Assembly: GCF_001695855.1 (NCBI RefSeq)
Contig: NZ_MBSS01000019.1
Coordinates: 1 to 64,000 of the forward strand
Length of the DNA stretch: 64,000 nucleotides
DNA from: Ensifer sp. LC163
Lineage (GTDB): Bacteria > Pseudomonadota > Alphaproteobacteria > Rhizobiales > Rhizobiaceae
Direction of reading: 5' to 3'
Shown: piece by piece, positions 26,037-34,708 of the stretch
How positions within the stretch are numbered: position 1 is the first letter of the stretch
How the letters are laid out: every line of letters begins with the position of its first letter
Position numbers and translations under genes: made by a program
Notes under the pieces: model-generated
What the model saw: the letters and a program-made list of their open reading frames with translations, nothing else
Told to the model about the DNA's origin: nothing
Databases searched by the model: none

Positions 26037-27008
26037 ATGGCGCGCGCATTGGTGACCGGCGGAGCCGGATTTGTAGGACGCCATCTCTGCGGCCGATTGA
26101 TATCGGAGGGCGTCGATGTCGTCTGCGTCGATTCACTTGCGCGCGGAACCGGGGCAATGCCCCCCGCCGATTGGCCGCACCCGCCAAAGGGCGGCTTCTC
26201 CCTCATCGAGGAGGACTGCCGCCGGTATTTCGATCGCACTGACGATCGTTTCGACATGGTGTTTCACCTGGCGGCAGTGGTCGGCGGCCGCGTCATGCTG
26301 GAAACCCAGACGCTTCTCGTCGCCGAGGACCTCGCGGTGGATACCGATATGTGGCGCTGGGCTGCGCGCACGCACCCGGGAGTTGTCATATATTTCAGCT
26401 CCAGCGCCGCCTATCCCGTGAGCCTGCAGCGCCCGGAAGGATACCGCAAACTCAGCGAAGACATGATCGGTTTCGAACATACGATCGGCGTTCCAGATCT
26501 GAGCTATGGCTGGGCGAAGCTCAGCGGCGAATATCTGATGAAGCTTTATGTCGAAAACTATGGTGGACGGGCGGTCGCTTATCGCCCGTTCAGCGGGTAC
26601 GGCGAGGATCAGGACTTGAGCTATCCGTTTCCGGCGATCTGCAGACGTCTCATCGAAGAGCGCGGAGCGGAAGAGGTTTTCGTCTGGGGCTCCGGCCGGC
26701 AATGCCGTGACTTCATCCATATCTCGGACTGCGTCGACTTCGTCTGGAAGACCTTTTCGCGGCTGCAGAACGGTGCATGTCTCAACATCTCCACCGGCAT
26801 CGCCACTTCCTTCATCGAACTCGCCCGGTTGGTCAGCCGGCGCATCGGTTGGGAGCCGAGAATAAGCGGCCGGTCGGACAAACCCGAGGGTGTGTTCTTT
26901 CGCTGCGGCGACACGACGCTGCAGGCGTCCTATGGCCTTGCGCCGCGCATCGATCTCGATACCGGCGTGGCGCGGACGCTCGACCGACTGCGATCGAGCG
27001 TGCACTGA
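26037..27008 (+). CDS. NAD-dependent epimerase/dehydratase (extended SDR)
   Basis: 323 aa. The Rossmann motif T-G-G-A-G-F-V-G-R-H-L is at residues 7-17 and the catalytic pair is Y-G-W-A-K (Tyr-x3-Lys), with F-S-S-S-A-A-Y before it as in sugar-nucleotide epimerases. Later, F-V-W-G-S-G-x-Q-x-R-D-F-I-H-I is the family's substrate-side motif. It probably modifies a nucleotide sugar for the glycosyltransferase encoded just upstream (11-nt spacing, AAAGGGAGCAGG ribosome binding site). It converges on hpaI. Confidence 0.88.
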   Translation: MARALVTGGAGFVGRHLCGRLISEGVDVVCVDSLARGTGAMPPADWPHPPKGGFSLIEEDCRRYFDRTDDRFDMVFHLAAVVGGRVMLETQTLLVAEDLAVDTDMWRWAARTHPGVVIYFSSSAAYPVSLQRPEGYRKLSEDMIGFEHTIGVPDLSYGWAKLSGEYLMKLYVENYGGRAVAYRPFSGYGEDQDLSYPFPAICRRLIEERGAEEVFVWGSGRQCRDFIHISDCVDFVWKTFSRLQNGACLNISTGIATSFIELARLVSRRIGWEPRISGRSDKPEGVFFRCGDTTLQASYGLAPRIDLDTGVARTLDRLRSSVH

Positions 27009-27029
27009 GGTACCGGCCGCCGCGGCCTT

Positions 27030-27845
27030 TCAATACCCCGATGCGGGCGCATTCGCTCCGGCTGGCGACGCAGAGACATATTCGGCAAAGCTCGCCCGCA
27101 GGCGGCTGGTCGCTCCCACAAGCAGACTGACATCGTTGCCGACTGCAACGAAGAGCGCGCCGAGTTCGAGGTAGCGTTTGGCGAGTGCGGTGTCCGAGGT
27201 CAGGATACCCGCAGCCTTGCCGTGCGACTGGATGCGTGCGAGCGCGGCCTCGACCGCCTCCTGCACTTCCGGCGCGCCCGGCTTGCCGAGGAAGCCCATG
27301 TCGGCTGCCAGGTCCGCCGGGCCGATAAAGACGCCATCGACGCCTTCGGTCGAAGCAATGTCGTCAAGTGCCGCCAGCCCCGCACGGCTTTCCACCTGCA
27401 GCAGCAGGCAGATCTCGGCGTTGGCGGTCGGCAGATAATCGTCAATGCGGTTGAAGGCGGAGGCGCGCGCCAGTGCTGCACCAACGCCGCGCATGCCGTG
27501 GGGCGGATAGCGCACGGCCCTGACCAGAGCGCGAGCCTGTTCACCCGTCTCGACCATCGGCACCAGCAGCGTCTGCGCGCCGATATCGAGAAGCTGCTTG
27601 ATCAGCCAGGGCTCGCCGATCGGCGGACGGATGATCGCGTGGCTGTTCGAACCGGAGAGCGCCTGCAACTGCGCCATCATCAGCGGCACGTCATTGGGGG
27701 CATGTTCGCCGTCGATCAGCAGCCAGTCGAAGCCGGCGCCACCGCAGATTTCGGCAGTGTATGGATTGGCGAGCGCCAGCCAGAGACCGATCTGCGGTCG
27801 CCCTTCGGCAAGCGCAAGCTTGAACATATTGCGTGGAGCAGGCAT
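27030..27845 (-). CDS. hpaI: 4-hydroxy-2-oxoheptane-1,7-dioate aldolase
   Basis: 271 aa, the usual HpaI length. HpcH/HpaI class II aldolase with [12 protein letters not shown] near residue 41, the metal-binding Glu in Q-V-E-S-R-A-G, and Asp in [11 protein letters not shown]. It cleaves 4-hydroxy-2-oxoheptanedioate to pyruvate and succinic semialdehyde, the last step of the homoprotocatechuate meta pathway. It is the final gene of the unit hpaF-hpaE-hpaD-decarboxylase-hpaG-hpaH-hpaI, 9 nt after hpaH. Confidence 0.93.
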   Translation of the reverse strand: MPAPRNMFKLALAEGRPQIGLWLALANPYTAEICGGAGFDWLLIDGEHAPNDVPLMMAQLQALSGSNSHAIIRPPIGEPWLIKQLLDIGAQTLLVPMVETGEQARALVRAVRYPPHGMRGVGAALARASAFNRIDDYLPTANAEICLLLQVESRAGLAALDDIASTEGVDGVFIGPADLAADMGFLGKPGAPEVQEAVEAALARIQSHGKAAGILTSDTALAKRYLELGALFVAVGNDVSLLVGATSRLRASFAEYVSASPAGANAPASGY

Positions 27846-27854
27846 GGGCGCACC

Positions 27855-28658
27855 CTATTCGAAGAAGCAGCTGACGGTTCCCTGCGGCCCGAAATCGGCG
27901 ACGATGGTATCGCCGTGGCGGGCCTCGACGGGGCGGATGAACGAGCCGGCAAGCACGATCTGCCCGGCGTCGATGCGGTCGCCATAGCCGGCGAGCCGGT
28001 TGGCAAGCCAGGCGATGCCGCGGGCTGGGTCGTTGAGGACGCCGGCGCCAAGCCCGGTCTCTTCGACCTCGGCGTTGCGCGAGACGATGGCGCCCATCCA
28101 GCGCATGTCGACGTCCTGCGGCCGCATGGCACGGCCGCCGATGACGATGCCGGCATTGGCGGCGTTGTCGGAAATCGTGTCGACGATGGTGCGGGTCTTC
28201 TTCGTTTCCGGATCGGCACGCAGGATGCGCGTGTCGAGGATTTCAAGCGCCGGCGTGACGTAGTCTGTGGCGTTCAGCACGTCGAAGACACTGACATTGG
28301 GGCCGGCCAGCGGCGCCTTCATGACGAAGGCGATCTCGGCTTCGATCCGCGGCTGGATGAAGCGATCCCGAGGGATCGTCGCGCCGTCCTCGAACATCAT
28401 GTCGTCGAACAGCACGCCGGAATCGGGAATATCGATGTTCAGCGCATATTGCATTGCCTTTGACGTAAGCCCGATCTTCCAGCCGATGACCCTGCGGCCA
28501 CGGGCGATCTTCTGCTTCACCCAGGCCGCTTGCACCGCATAGGCGTCGTCCATGGTCATGCCTGGATGCTTCAGGGAAAACAGGCCGGTCTGGATGCGGC
28601 TCGTTTCCGCCTCATCGAGTGCCTTTGCGGCATCGGCGATTTCACTGGCGTTCAGCAT
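27855..28658 (-). CDS. hpaH: 2-oxo-hept-4-ene-1,7-dioate hydratase
   Basis: 267 aa, matching HpaH. It is a member of the fumarylacetoacetase-like hydratase/decarboxylase family. Visible motifs include G-W-K-I-G-L-T-S-K near residue 58, a metal-site region I-E-A-E-I-A-F-V-M, and L-A-G-S-F-I-R-P close to the C-terminus. It hydrates the dienoate product of HpaG for aldol cleavage by HpaI. The gene is 9 nt from hpaI and 3 nt from hpaG, so the three are translated from one mRNA. Confidence 0.93.
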   Translation of the reverse strand: MLNASEIADAAKALDEAETSRIQTGLFSLKHPGMTMDDAYAVQAAWVKQKIARGRRVIGWKIGLTSKAMQYALNIDIPDSGVLFDDMMFEDGATIPRDRFIQPRIEAEIAFVMKAPLAGPNVSVFDVLNATDYVTPALEILDTRILRADPETKKTRTIVDTISDNAANAGIVIGGRAMRPQDVDMRWMGAIVSRNAEVEETGLGAGVLNDPARGIAWLANRLAGYGDRIDAGQIVLAGSFIRPVEARHGDTIVADFGPQGTVSCFFE

Positions 28659-28661
28659 GGC

Positions 28662-29531
28662 TCAGGCCTCGTCGGCAATCGGGTTGCGAAGCAGGCCGAT
28701 GCCATCGGCCTCGACCTCGACGACGTCGCCGGGTTTCAACCAGATCGGCGGGTCGAAGCGGGCGCCGGCCCCGGTCGGCGTTCCCGTCACGATCACGTCG
28801 CCGGGCACCAGCGTCGTGAAGGTCGAGACGTAGTTGATGATCTTGCGGAAGGAGAAGATCATCCGGCTGGTGCGGTCCTGCTGGCGGATTTCGCCGTTGA
28901 CGCGGGTCTCGAGCTTGATATCGGCGATCTGCGCTTCGTCGGTGAAGGGAACCAGCCATGGCCCGATCGACCCAGTGCGGTCGAAGTTCTTGCCCTGGGT
29001 GACGTTGAACTTGGCGTGTCGCACCCAGTCGCGGATCGTGCCTTCGTTAGAGAGCGAAAGTGCTGCGATGTGGTCGAGCGCCGAGGCTTCGGGAATGCGG
29101 CGGCCGGCCTTGCCGATGACGATGACGATCTCGCCCTCGTAGTCGAGCTGCGGGCTTTCGGGCGGGCGGATCAGCGGCTGATCGTGACCGGTGAAGGAAC
29201 GCGGAAAACGGATGAACAGCGACGGGTTGGACGGCGCTGCCTGGCCATCCCGATACTCTTCGTTGCGGTCGGGGAAATTGACGCCAACGCAGATGATCTT
29301 TTCCGGCGCGGGGATTGGGATTTCGAAGCGGGTATCGGCCAGCGACAAATCCGGGGTGAGGGCGAAGGACTCGTCTGCCAGTTTCGTGAGGGCGCCGTCG
29401 GCGATGACCTCGCGCAGCGTCGGCCATTTCGAGCCGTAGCGCCGAGATAGATCGACGATGCCGTGGTCGGTGACAAGACCATATCCCTTGCCGCGGGCCA
29501 CGGAAAAGGCGGCGAATTTCGCAAACGTCAT
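28662..29531 (-). CDS. hpaG: Fumarylacetoacetate-hydrolase-family decarboxylase/isomerase of the homoprotocatechuate pathway
   Basis: 289 aa, about two thirds of the fused E. coli HpaG. It has a short N-terminal cap and one FAH domain with V-G-V-N-F near residue 82, the metal ligands in L-D-Y-E-G-E-I-V-I-V-I-G-K, then F-T-D-E-A-Q, and G-T-P-T-G-A-G-A near the end. It should decarboxylate 5-oxo-pent-3-ene-1,2,5-tricarboxylate and isomerise the product to 2-oxohept-3-enedioate. Only one FAH-domain gene is present, so it must serve both activities or the second is done by HpaH or spontaneously. Confidence 0.88.
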   Translation of the reverse strand: MTFAKFAAFSVARGKGYGLVTDHGIVDLSRRYGSKWPTLREVIADGALTKLADESFALTPDLSLADTRFEIPIPAPEKIICVGVNFPDRNEEYRDGQAAPSNPSLFIRFPRSFTGHDQPLIRPPESPQLDYEGEIVIVIGKAGRRIPEASALDHIAALSLSNEGTIRDWVRHAKFNVTQGKNFDRTGSIGPWLVPFTDEAQIADIKLETRVNGEIRQQDRTSRMIFSFRKIINYVSTFTTLVPGDVIVTGTPTGAGARFDPPIWLKPGDVVEVEADGIGLLRNPIADEA

Positions 29532-29582
29532 TTCAAGCCTCCAGCCTGTTCAGGCGACGCTGACAGACAGACATGTTTGGTC

Positions 29583-31016
29583 TCATTGAATTTCCTGGTG
29601 CCGTGTTTCGAGCGCCATCTTCGCCGCGACCTCCGTTATGACATCGTAGGCGACATCGGCATCGTCCTCGGTCATGTCGAACTGACCGGCCTGGAAGCGG
29701 ATGGCGACGTGGCCGTCGACCCGTGTCTGGGTCAGGTAGATCCGGCCATCGTCGTTGATGGCATTGACCAGCGCGATGTTGTGGGCGTCGCTATCGGTGC
29801 CGCCGCGATGGCGGAACGAGAACAGCGAGAAGCGCGGAGCCGTGACGATTTCGAAGTTGTCGTGCGCACCAAGGCGCTCGGAAAGGTGCTTCGCCCAGGC
29901 GACATGGTTGCGGATCATCGTCTTCAATCCGTCTAGCCCGTGGAAGCGCAACAGGAACCATAATTTCAGCGCGCGGAAGCGTCGGCCGAGCGGGATGGTC
30001 CATTCGGAATAGTTGATGATGCCGTCGCGGCCGTGGGTCTTCAGATATTCCGGCTGGATCGCCAGCGTGCGGACGAGATCATCAGGATTGCGGATGAAAT
30101 GGGCGGAGCAGTCGAACTGGGCGCCCAGCCATTTGTGCGGGTTGAAGACGACCGAATCCGCCTCGTCGACGCCGGTCCAGAGCGGCCGGAATTCCTCGCA
30201 GATCATCGCCGATCCTGCCCATGCTGCGTCGACATGGACATAGAGGCCGTGCTTGTGGGCGACACGCACGACTTCGGCGATATCATCGCAGGCGCCCGTA
30301 CTGGTGCCGCCGGTGCAGGCGATGACGCCGGCCGGCAGAAGACCTGCGGCCCTATCCCTCAGAATTGCCGCTTCGAGTGCTTCGCAATCCATGGACTGCA
30401 GCGGTCCGGTCGCAAGTATGCGCACGAGGTTTTCCTCGCCGATGCCCGAGACCCAGATCGCCCGGTCGATCGAGGTGTGGACCTGGTCCGAGGAGTAGAT
30501 GCGCAACGGCGCGTGGACGCTGAGGCCCTGTTTGTTGCCCTTCCAGTTCAAGGCGCGCTCGCGCATGACGAGCACGGCGGACAGCGTGGCAGAGGAGGCC
30601 GAATCCTGGATGACGCCGGAAAAGCCGTCGGGAAGGCCGATCGCCTGGCGCAACCAGTCGAGAACCCTGGTTTCAAGCTCGGTGGCAGCGGGGGAGGTCT
30701 GCCATAGCATGCATTGGGCGGCCATCGCCGTCACCAGATATTCGGCAATGACGGAAACGGGGGCGGCGTTGGCCGGGAAATAGGCGAAGAAGCGCGGGTG
30801 CTGCCAATGGGTCATGCCCGGCAGGATGATGTTTTCGAAGTCCTCGAAGATCGCCTGCATGTCCTCGCCGGTCTGCGGCGGTCTGCTCGGGATCTGGGCG
30901 GCGATCGCGCCGGGTGCCGTCTGGGCGCGAACGGGCCTGTCGCGCAACGACGCGCGATAGGTTGATCCCCATTCCGCCGCCTTCTGCGACCATTCTCCAA
31001 AAGTCTTCTCGTCCAT
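29583..31016 (-). CDS. Aromatic-L-amino-acid decarboxylase (PLP group II)
   Basis: 477 aa, typical of the DOPA/tyrosine/tryptophan decarboxylase group. The PLP lysine is Lys295 in F-N-P-H-K-W. Earlier motifs include H-P-R-F-F-A-Y-F-P, T-S-P-A-A-T-E-L-E and V-H-V-D-A-A-W-A-G-S. It turns an aromatic amino acid such as tyrosine or DOPA into the amine (tyramine, dopamine). It lies inside the hpa operon between hpaD and hpaG (51 and 69 nt away), so its product is expected to feed the same pathway after deamination. GGGGAGGAACGG precedes the ATG. The substrate preference cannot be read from sequence. Confidence 0.88.
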   Translation of the reverse strand: MDEKTFGEWSQKAAEWGSTYRASLRDRPVRAQTAPGAIAAQIPSRPPQTGEDMQAIFEDFENIILPGMTHWQHPRFFAYFPANAAPVSVIAEYLVTAMAAQCMLWQTSPAATELETRVLDWLRQAIGLPDGFSGVIQDSASSATLSAVLVMRERALNWKGNKQGLSVHAPLRIYSSDQVHTSIDRAIWVSGIGEENLVRILATGPLQSMDCEALEAAILRDRAAGLLPAGVIACTGGTSTGACDDIAEVVRVAHKHGLYVHVDAAWAGSAMICEEFRPLWTGVDEADSVVFNPHKWLGAQFDCSAHFIRNPDDLVRTLAIQPEYLKTHGRDGIINYSEWTIPLGRRFRALKLWFLLRFHGLDGLKTMIRNHVAWAKHLSERLGAHDNFEIVTAPRFSLFSFRHRGGTDSDAHNIALVNAINDDGRIYLTQTRVDGHVAIRFQAGQFDMTEDDADVAYDVITEVAAKMALETRHQEIQ

Positions 31017-31085
31017 TCCGTTCCTCCCCTTGCACCAATGCGTGCCGGATGTCTTGCGCCGGCATCCATCTTTTCATGCCTCGAT

Positions 31086-32066
31086 TTACGGGGCGATGAT
31101 AGGTTGTGCCTTCAGCACTGGTTCCACCGTCTCGGCTCCAGCAAATTGGCTGCCTTCCTCGAACCAGGAGCGTGGCGCAGGCGCGCCCCAGAGCGTCTGG
31201 CGCTGCGGGTCCTTGAGATCCCATTTGATCGGCTCGAGGTCGGGATCGACCGTCTGGTAGTCCGAGCAATAGATCTCGATGCGGTGGTTGTCGGGATCGC
31301 GGACATAGAGGAAGAAGGCATTGGAAATGCCATGGCGGCCGGGACCGCGCTCGATATTGGCAAGCCATCCCGAGGTCGACATCAGGTCGAGCAGGTCGAT
31401 GATGTTGAGCGGCGTCGGCACCCAGAAGGCGGTATGGTGCAGGCGCGGACCGCGACCATTGGTAAAGGCGATGTCGTGCACGCCGCCCTTGCGGTGGGTC
31501 CAGGCGGCCCAGAGCCGGCCGGTCTCTTCGTCAGCCGTGTACTCGGTAACCCGGAAGCCGATCTCGTTATAGAAGGCGACGGCGTCGTCGACATTGGGCG
31601 AGAAGCAGTTGAAATGGTCGATGCGCAGCGGCTTCACACCGCGATAGAGCGCGTATTTCTGATGGATCGGCGGCAGGCGGTCCATCTTCGAATAGAATTC
31701 CAATGGAATGCCCTGCGGATCGCGGGTGCGGAACGTGCGCGACTGATAGGGGCGCTCGATCCATTCGACCGGCAGCGCCTTCTGCTTGAAGAAATGCGCG
31801 GCCTTGTCGAGGTCCTCGTCGCCGAAGACCTTGAAGCCGAGATCGCGGGCCTCGGCAGTCGCTGCCTTCTTCAGCACGATGCAGTGATGGCCGCGTTCTT
31901 CCATGGCGCGCAGGTAGATCGTGTCGGCGGTCTCGTCGGTGACCTGCAGGCCCAGCACGTCGACATAGAAGGCGCGCGATTTGGCAAGATCGGTGACGGC
32001 GAGCTCGACATGGCTCAGCCGCACGATGTTGAACGGCGGGTGAAGGTTCGGTTTCGGTAAGGGCAT
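31086..32066 (-). CDS. hpaD: Homoprotocatechuate (3,4-dihydroxyphenylacetate) 2,3-dioxygenase
   Basis: 326 aa, type I extradiol dioxygenase of the VOC superfamily, like the Brevibacterium/Arthrobacter enzymes and unlike the LigB-type HpaD of E. coli. The metal triad is visible: His151 in I-D-H-F-N-C-F, His210 or His211 in R-L-H-H-T-A-F, Glu264 in H-R-I-E-I-Y. Two VOC modules (about 15-120 and 145-280) are present. It opens the ring of homoprotocatechuate between C2 and C3 using Fe2+ (or Mn2+). The gene lies between hpaE and the decarboxylase gene. Confidence 0.93.
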   Translation of the reverse strand: MPLPKPNLHPPFNIVRLSHVELAVTDLAKSRAFYVDVLGLQVTDETADTIYLRAMEERGHHCIVLKKAATAEARDLGFKVFGDEDLDKAAHFFKQKALPVEWIERPYQSRTFRTRDPQGIPLEFYSKMDRLPPIHQKYALYRGVKPLRIDHFNCFSPNVDDAVAFYNEIGFRVTEYTADEETGRLWAAWTHRKGGVHDIAFTNGRGPRLHHTAFWVPTPLNIIDLLDLMSTSGWLANIERGPGRHGISNAFFLYVRDPDNHRIEIYCSDYQTVDPDLEPIKWDLKDPQRQTLWGAPAPRSWFEEGSQFAGAETVEPVLKAQPIIAP

Positions 32067-32108
32067 GTTGTCTCCTCCAGTTTGGGCGGCGCGGTTCGTG
32101 TCTCGCGC

Positions 32109-33626
32109 TCAGCCGCCGAGCTTGGCGATCGCATGGGCCGAACTGGCAAACGCGATGTTCTTGGTTTCCATGTAAAAATCGAAGGACCAGTCGCCGCCGT
32201 CGCGGCCGATGCCGGAACTTTTGACGCCGCCGAAGGGCGCCGGCAGATGACGGACATTCTCCGAATTGACCCAGATCATCCCGGCTTCGAGGTGATCGGT
32301 GAAGCGGAAGGCGCGCGTGAGGTCGGAGGTCCAGAGATAGCCGGTGAGCCCGTATTGAACGTCGTTGGCCAGCGCCAGCGCCTCGGCCTCATCCTTGAAC
32401 GGAATGGCGGTCAGGACCGGCCCGAAGATTTCCTCCTGCGCGATCCGCATGGAATTGTTTGCGCCGGTAAAGAGCGTCGGCTGGACGTAACAGCCGCCAC
32501 CGGGACCTTCGAATTTCGCGCCGCCGGCGGCAACCGTCGCACCTTCCCTCTGGCCGATGCCGATATAGTCGAGCACCTTCTTTTCATGCTCCGGGTGGAT
32601 CAGCGGGCCTACGACGGTTTCAGGATCGAGCGGATGGCCGATCCTGATACGCTTGGCCTTTTCGGCAACCAGCGTAGTGAAGCGATCGTAGATGCTGCCT
32701 TCCACCAGCAGGCGCGAAGAGGAGGTGCAGCGTTCGCCGTTCAGCGAATAGATCATGAAGACCGCAGCGTCGGCCGCGCGCTCCAGATCGGCGTCGGCAA
32801 AGACGATGACCGGGTTCTTGCCGCCGAGTTCGAAATGCACCCGCTTCAGCGTGTCGGCGCCCTGTTTCATGATCAGCGAGCCCGTCCGGCTTTCGCCGAC
32901 GAAGCCGATCGCCTTGATGGCGGGATGCTCGGTCAGTGCCTTGCCTGCGTCCTCGCCGAAGCCGTTGACGAGGTTCCAGACTCCCTTGGGAAGGCCCGCT
33001 TCCTCGGCGATCTCGACGAGCAGGCGCGCCGTCAGCGGCGAGAATTCGGCCGGCTTATGGACGATGGTACAGCCGGCGGAGAGCGCCGGCGCGATCTTCC
33101 ACGTCGACAGCATGAACGGCGTGTTCCACGGCGTGATGATGCCGACCGGGCCGATCGGCACGCGCGTGGTCATGTTGATCTGGTTATCGCCGCGAAGCAC
33201 CTTGCCGTCGCGGGCCTCGGGGGCGCGATCGGCGAAGAAGCGAAAATTCTCCGCTCCGCGCAGAGCGGCCTTGGCCATGAACTTGAGCGACTGTCCGGTG
33301 TCCATGCATTCGACGAAGGCGATCTCTTCGGCGCGCGCGACGATGGCGTCGGCGATCTTGTGCAGGAGTTTTTTGCGCGCGTCGCCCGCCGTTGCTGCCC
33401 ACGCCGGGAAAGCTTCCCTTGCAGCGTGTGCGGCGCGATCGATATCGGTTGCCTTGCCGCGCGCGACCGTGGCAAGCGGCTTGAGGTCGACGGGAGAAAT
33501 CGTCTCGAAGCTGTCGCCGTCCAACGCCGGTACGGCTTGCCCGTTGATGTGGTTCAAGACCCCATGCGTGCGGAAGCGGGCGAGATAGGCTTCCGCCTTT
33601 GCGATGTTCTCATCGAGTCTGGACAT
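32109..33626 (-). CDS. hpaE: 5-carboxymethyl-2-hydroxymuconate semialdehyde dehydrogenase
   Basis: 505 aa from the ATG at 33626, which follows GGAGA; an upstream TTG in the same frame is not needed. It has the aldehyde dehydrogenase fold with catalytic Glu266 (F-E-L-G-G-K-N) and Cys300 (N-G-E-R-C-T-S-S-S-R), plus I-T-P-W-N-T-P-F-M-L as the cofactor motif. It oxidises the ring-cleavage product of HpaD with NAD+. It lies 42 nt before hpaD and 69 nt after hpaF. Confidence 0.93.
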   Translation of the reverse strand: MSRLDENIAKAEAYLARFRTHGVLNHINGQAVPALDGDSFETISPVDLKPLATVARGKATDIDRAAHAAREAFPAWAATAGDARKKLLHKIADAIVARAEEIAFVECMDTGQSLKFMAKAALRGAENFRFFADRAPEARDGKVLRGDNQINMTTRVPIGPVGIITPWNTPFMLSTWKIAPALSAGCTIVHKPAEFSPLTARLLVEIAEEAGLPKGVWNLVNGFGEDAGKALTEHPAIKAIGFVGESRTGSLIMKQGADTLKRVHFELGGKNPVIVFADADLERAADAAVFMIYSLNGERCTSSSRLLVEGSIYDRFTTLVAEKAKRIRIGHPLDPETVVGPLIHPEHEKKVLDYIGIGQREGATVAAGGAKFEGPGGGCYVQPTLFTGANNSMRIAQEEIFGPVLTAIPFKDEAEALALANDVQYGLTGYLWTSDLTRAFRFTDHLEAGMIWVNSENVRHLPAPFGGVKSSGIGRDGGDWSFDFYMETKNIAFASSAHAIAKLGG

Positions 33627-33695
33627 GTCATTCTCCAATCGTGGTGCGCTGCCGCTCGTGCGGGCGCAGAAACGTCGTGCCGACTTCTGTCGGTG

Positions 33696-34088
33696 TCAGT
33701 TGCCCTTCTGGCGAAGGCGTGGGTGGATCGCGTTCTTCTTCCAGCTGAGGTCCGGATCGATCTCGCGGATCTCCAGGCTGAGGGCGAAATGGGGCGTGTC
33801 GAAAAGGCTGGCGAGCTCTTGTGTGACGGCGTCGAAGATGGCCGCCCCGGTCGCCTGCTTTTCGGCGTCCGAGCGGCCACGGCCAATGCGGAACGACATG
33901 TCGATGAAGCTGTTCTGCGGCAAGAGATCGGCAATGGCATAATGGGCGCTGCGGACGGTACGGACGCGCACGGCGCCGATCTCGAAAAGGCCGGTGTCGA
34001 GGATGGTCTTGTGGATCGTGCGGCACAGGCGGTCGAAGTCGACGCGCTCGTCGAGATTGGCGGAGTGTTCGATCGTGAAGTGCGGCAT
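33696..34088 (-). CDS. hpaF: 5-carboxymethyl-2-hydroxymuconate delta-isomerase
   Basis: 130 aa, the length of HpaF (CHMI), a tautomerase-superfamily enzyme. The mature protein would begin with Pro2 (M-P-H-F-T-I-E-H), the catalytic base of this family. Other marks are H-Y-A-I-A-D, S-F-I-D-M-S-F-R-I-G-R-G-R and L-S-W-K-K-N near the end. It shifts the double bond of the HpaE product for the decarboxylation step. As the first gene of the operon it is divergent from hpaR, with a candidate operator 31-42 nt upstream. Confidence 0.92.
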   Translation of the reverse strand: MPHFTIEHSANLDERVDFDRLCRTIHKTILDTGLFEIGAVRVRTVRSAHYAIADLLPQNSFIDMSFRIGRGRSDAEKQATGAAIFDAVTQELASLFDTPHFALSLEIREIDPDLSWKKNAIHPRLRQKGN

Positions 34089-34118
34089 TTTTGTCCCCGG
34101 TACCCATCGGCTTATTAA

Positions 34119-34130
34119 TTAACACGTTAA
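34119..34130. promoter_or_regulatory. Candidate HpaR operator in the hpaF-hpaR intergenic region
   Basis: TTAACACGTTAA is a 12-bp sequence with 5-bp inverted arms embedded in an AT-rich island (ATTAATTAAC...GTTAACAAT) that contrasts with the GC-rich surroundings. It lies within 45 nt of the hpaF start and 90 nt of the hpaR start. MarR-family repressors bind such dyads. Confidence 0.5.
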
Positions 34131-34220
34131 CAATATGGCGGCCGGTGTCAAGCGGCATTCCTCGTTGTCGAGCCATCGTCGACAATTGCGAAAAGGCGAA
34201 AAATCGCCCATAGATCGGGC

Positions 34221-34691
34221 ATGAGCCGTGCGAAAACCCCCACCGAACTTGGGCCGGACGCCCTTCTTCCCCACAATACGCGTCGGTCGCTGCCGATCGC
34301 GCTCCTGCGCGCGCGCGAAGCGGTGATGGGGCATTTCCGGCCGATGCTGGCACGTCACGAAATCACCGAGCAGCAATGGCGCGTCATCAGGATCCTTGCC
34401 GAATCCGGCAAGGTCGATGCCTCCGAGATGGCCGACAAGGCCTTCATTCTGGCGCCGAGCCTGACGCGCATCATCCGGTCGCTTGAGGAGCGCGGGCTGA
34501 TCACCAAGCACAAGGACGCCGATGACGGGCGCCGGGTGCTTCTCGAGATCGCGCCCGCCGGCATGCGGGTCATCGCCGACGTCGGCCCGGAGAGCCGGGC
34601 GATCTACGACCAACTCGAGGCACGTTACGGCCACGAGCGCGTCGAGGTGCTGCTCGACATGCTGGACGAGCTCGCAACGCTCGGCGACTGA
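34221..34691 (+). CDS. hpaR: MarR family repressor of the homoprotocatechuate operon
   Basis: 156 aa. The winged helix-turn-helix includes the family's pattern E-Q-Q-W-R-V-I-R-I-L-A-E, S-L-T-R-I-I-R-S-L-E-E-R-G-L-I and K-D-A-D-D-G-R-R-V-L-L-E-I-A-P-A-G, matching HpaR (the motif T-R-I-I-R and the wing R-R). It is divergent from hpaF, as in other species, where it represses the pathway until a hydroxyphenylacetate ligand is present. It converges on the kinase gene, 17 nt apart. Confidence 0.9.
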   Translation: MSRAKTPTELGPDALLPHNTRRSLPIALLRAREAVMGHFRPMLARHEITEQQWRVIRILAESGKVDASEMADKAFILAPSLTRIIRSLEERGLITKHKDADDGRRVLLEIAPAGMRVIADVGPESRAIYDQLEARYGHERVEVLLDMLDELATLGD

Positions 34692-34708
34692 GCGGGAGCC
34701 TGCAAACC

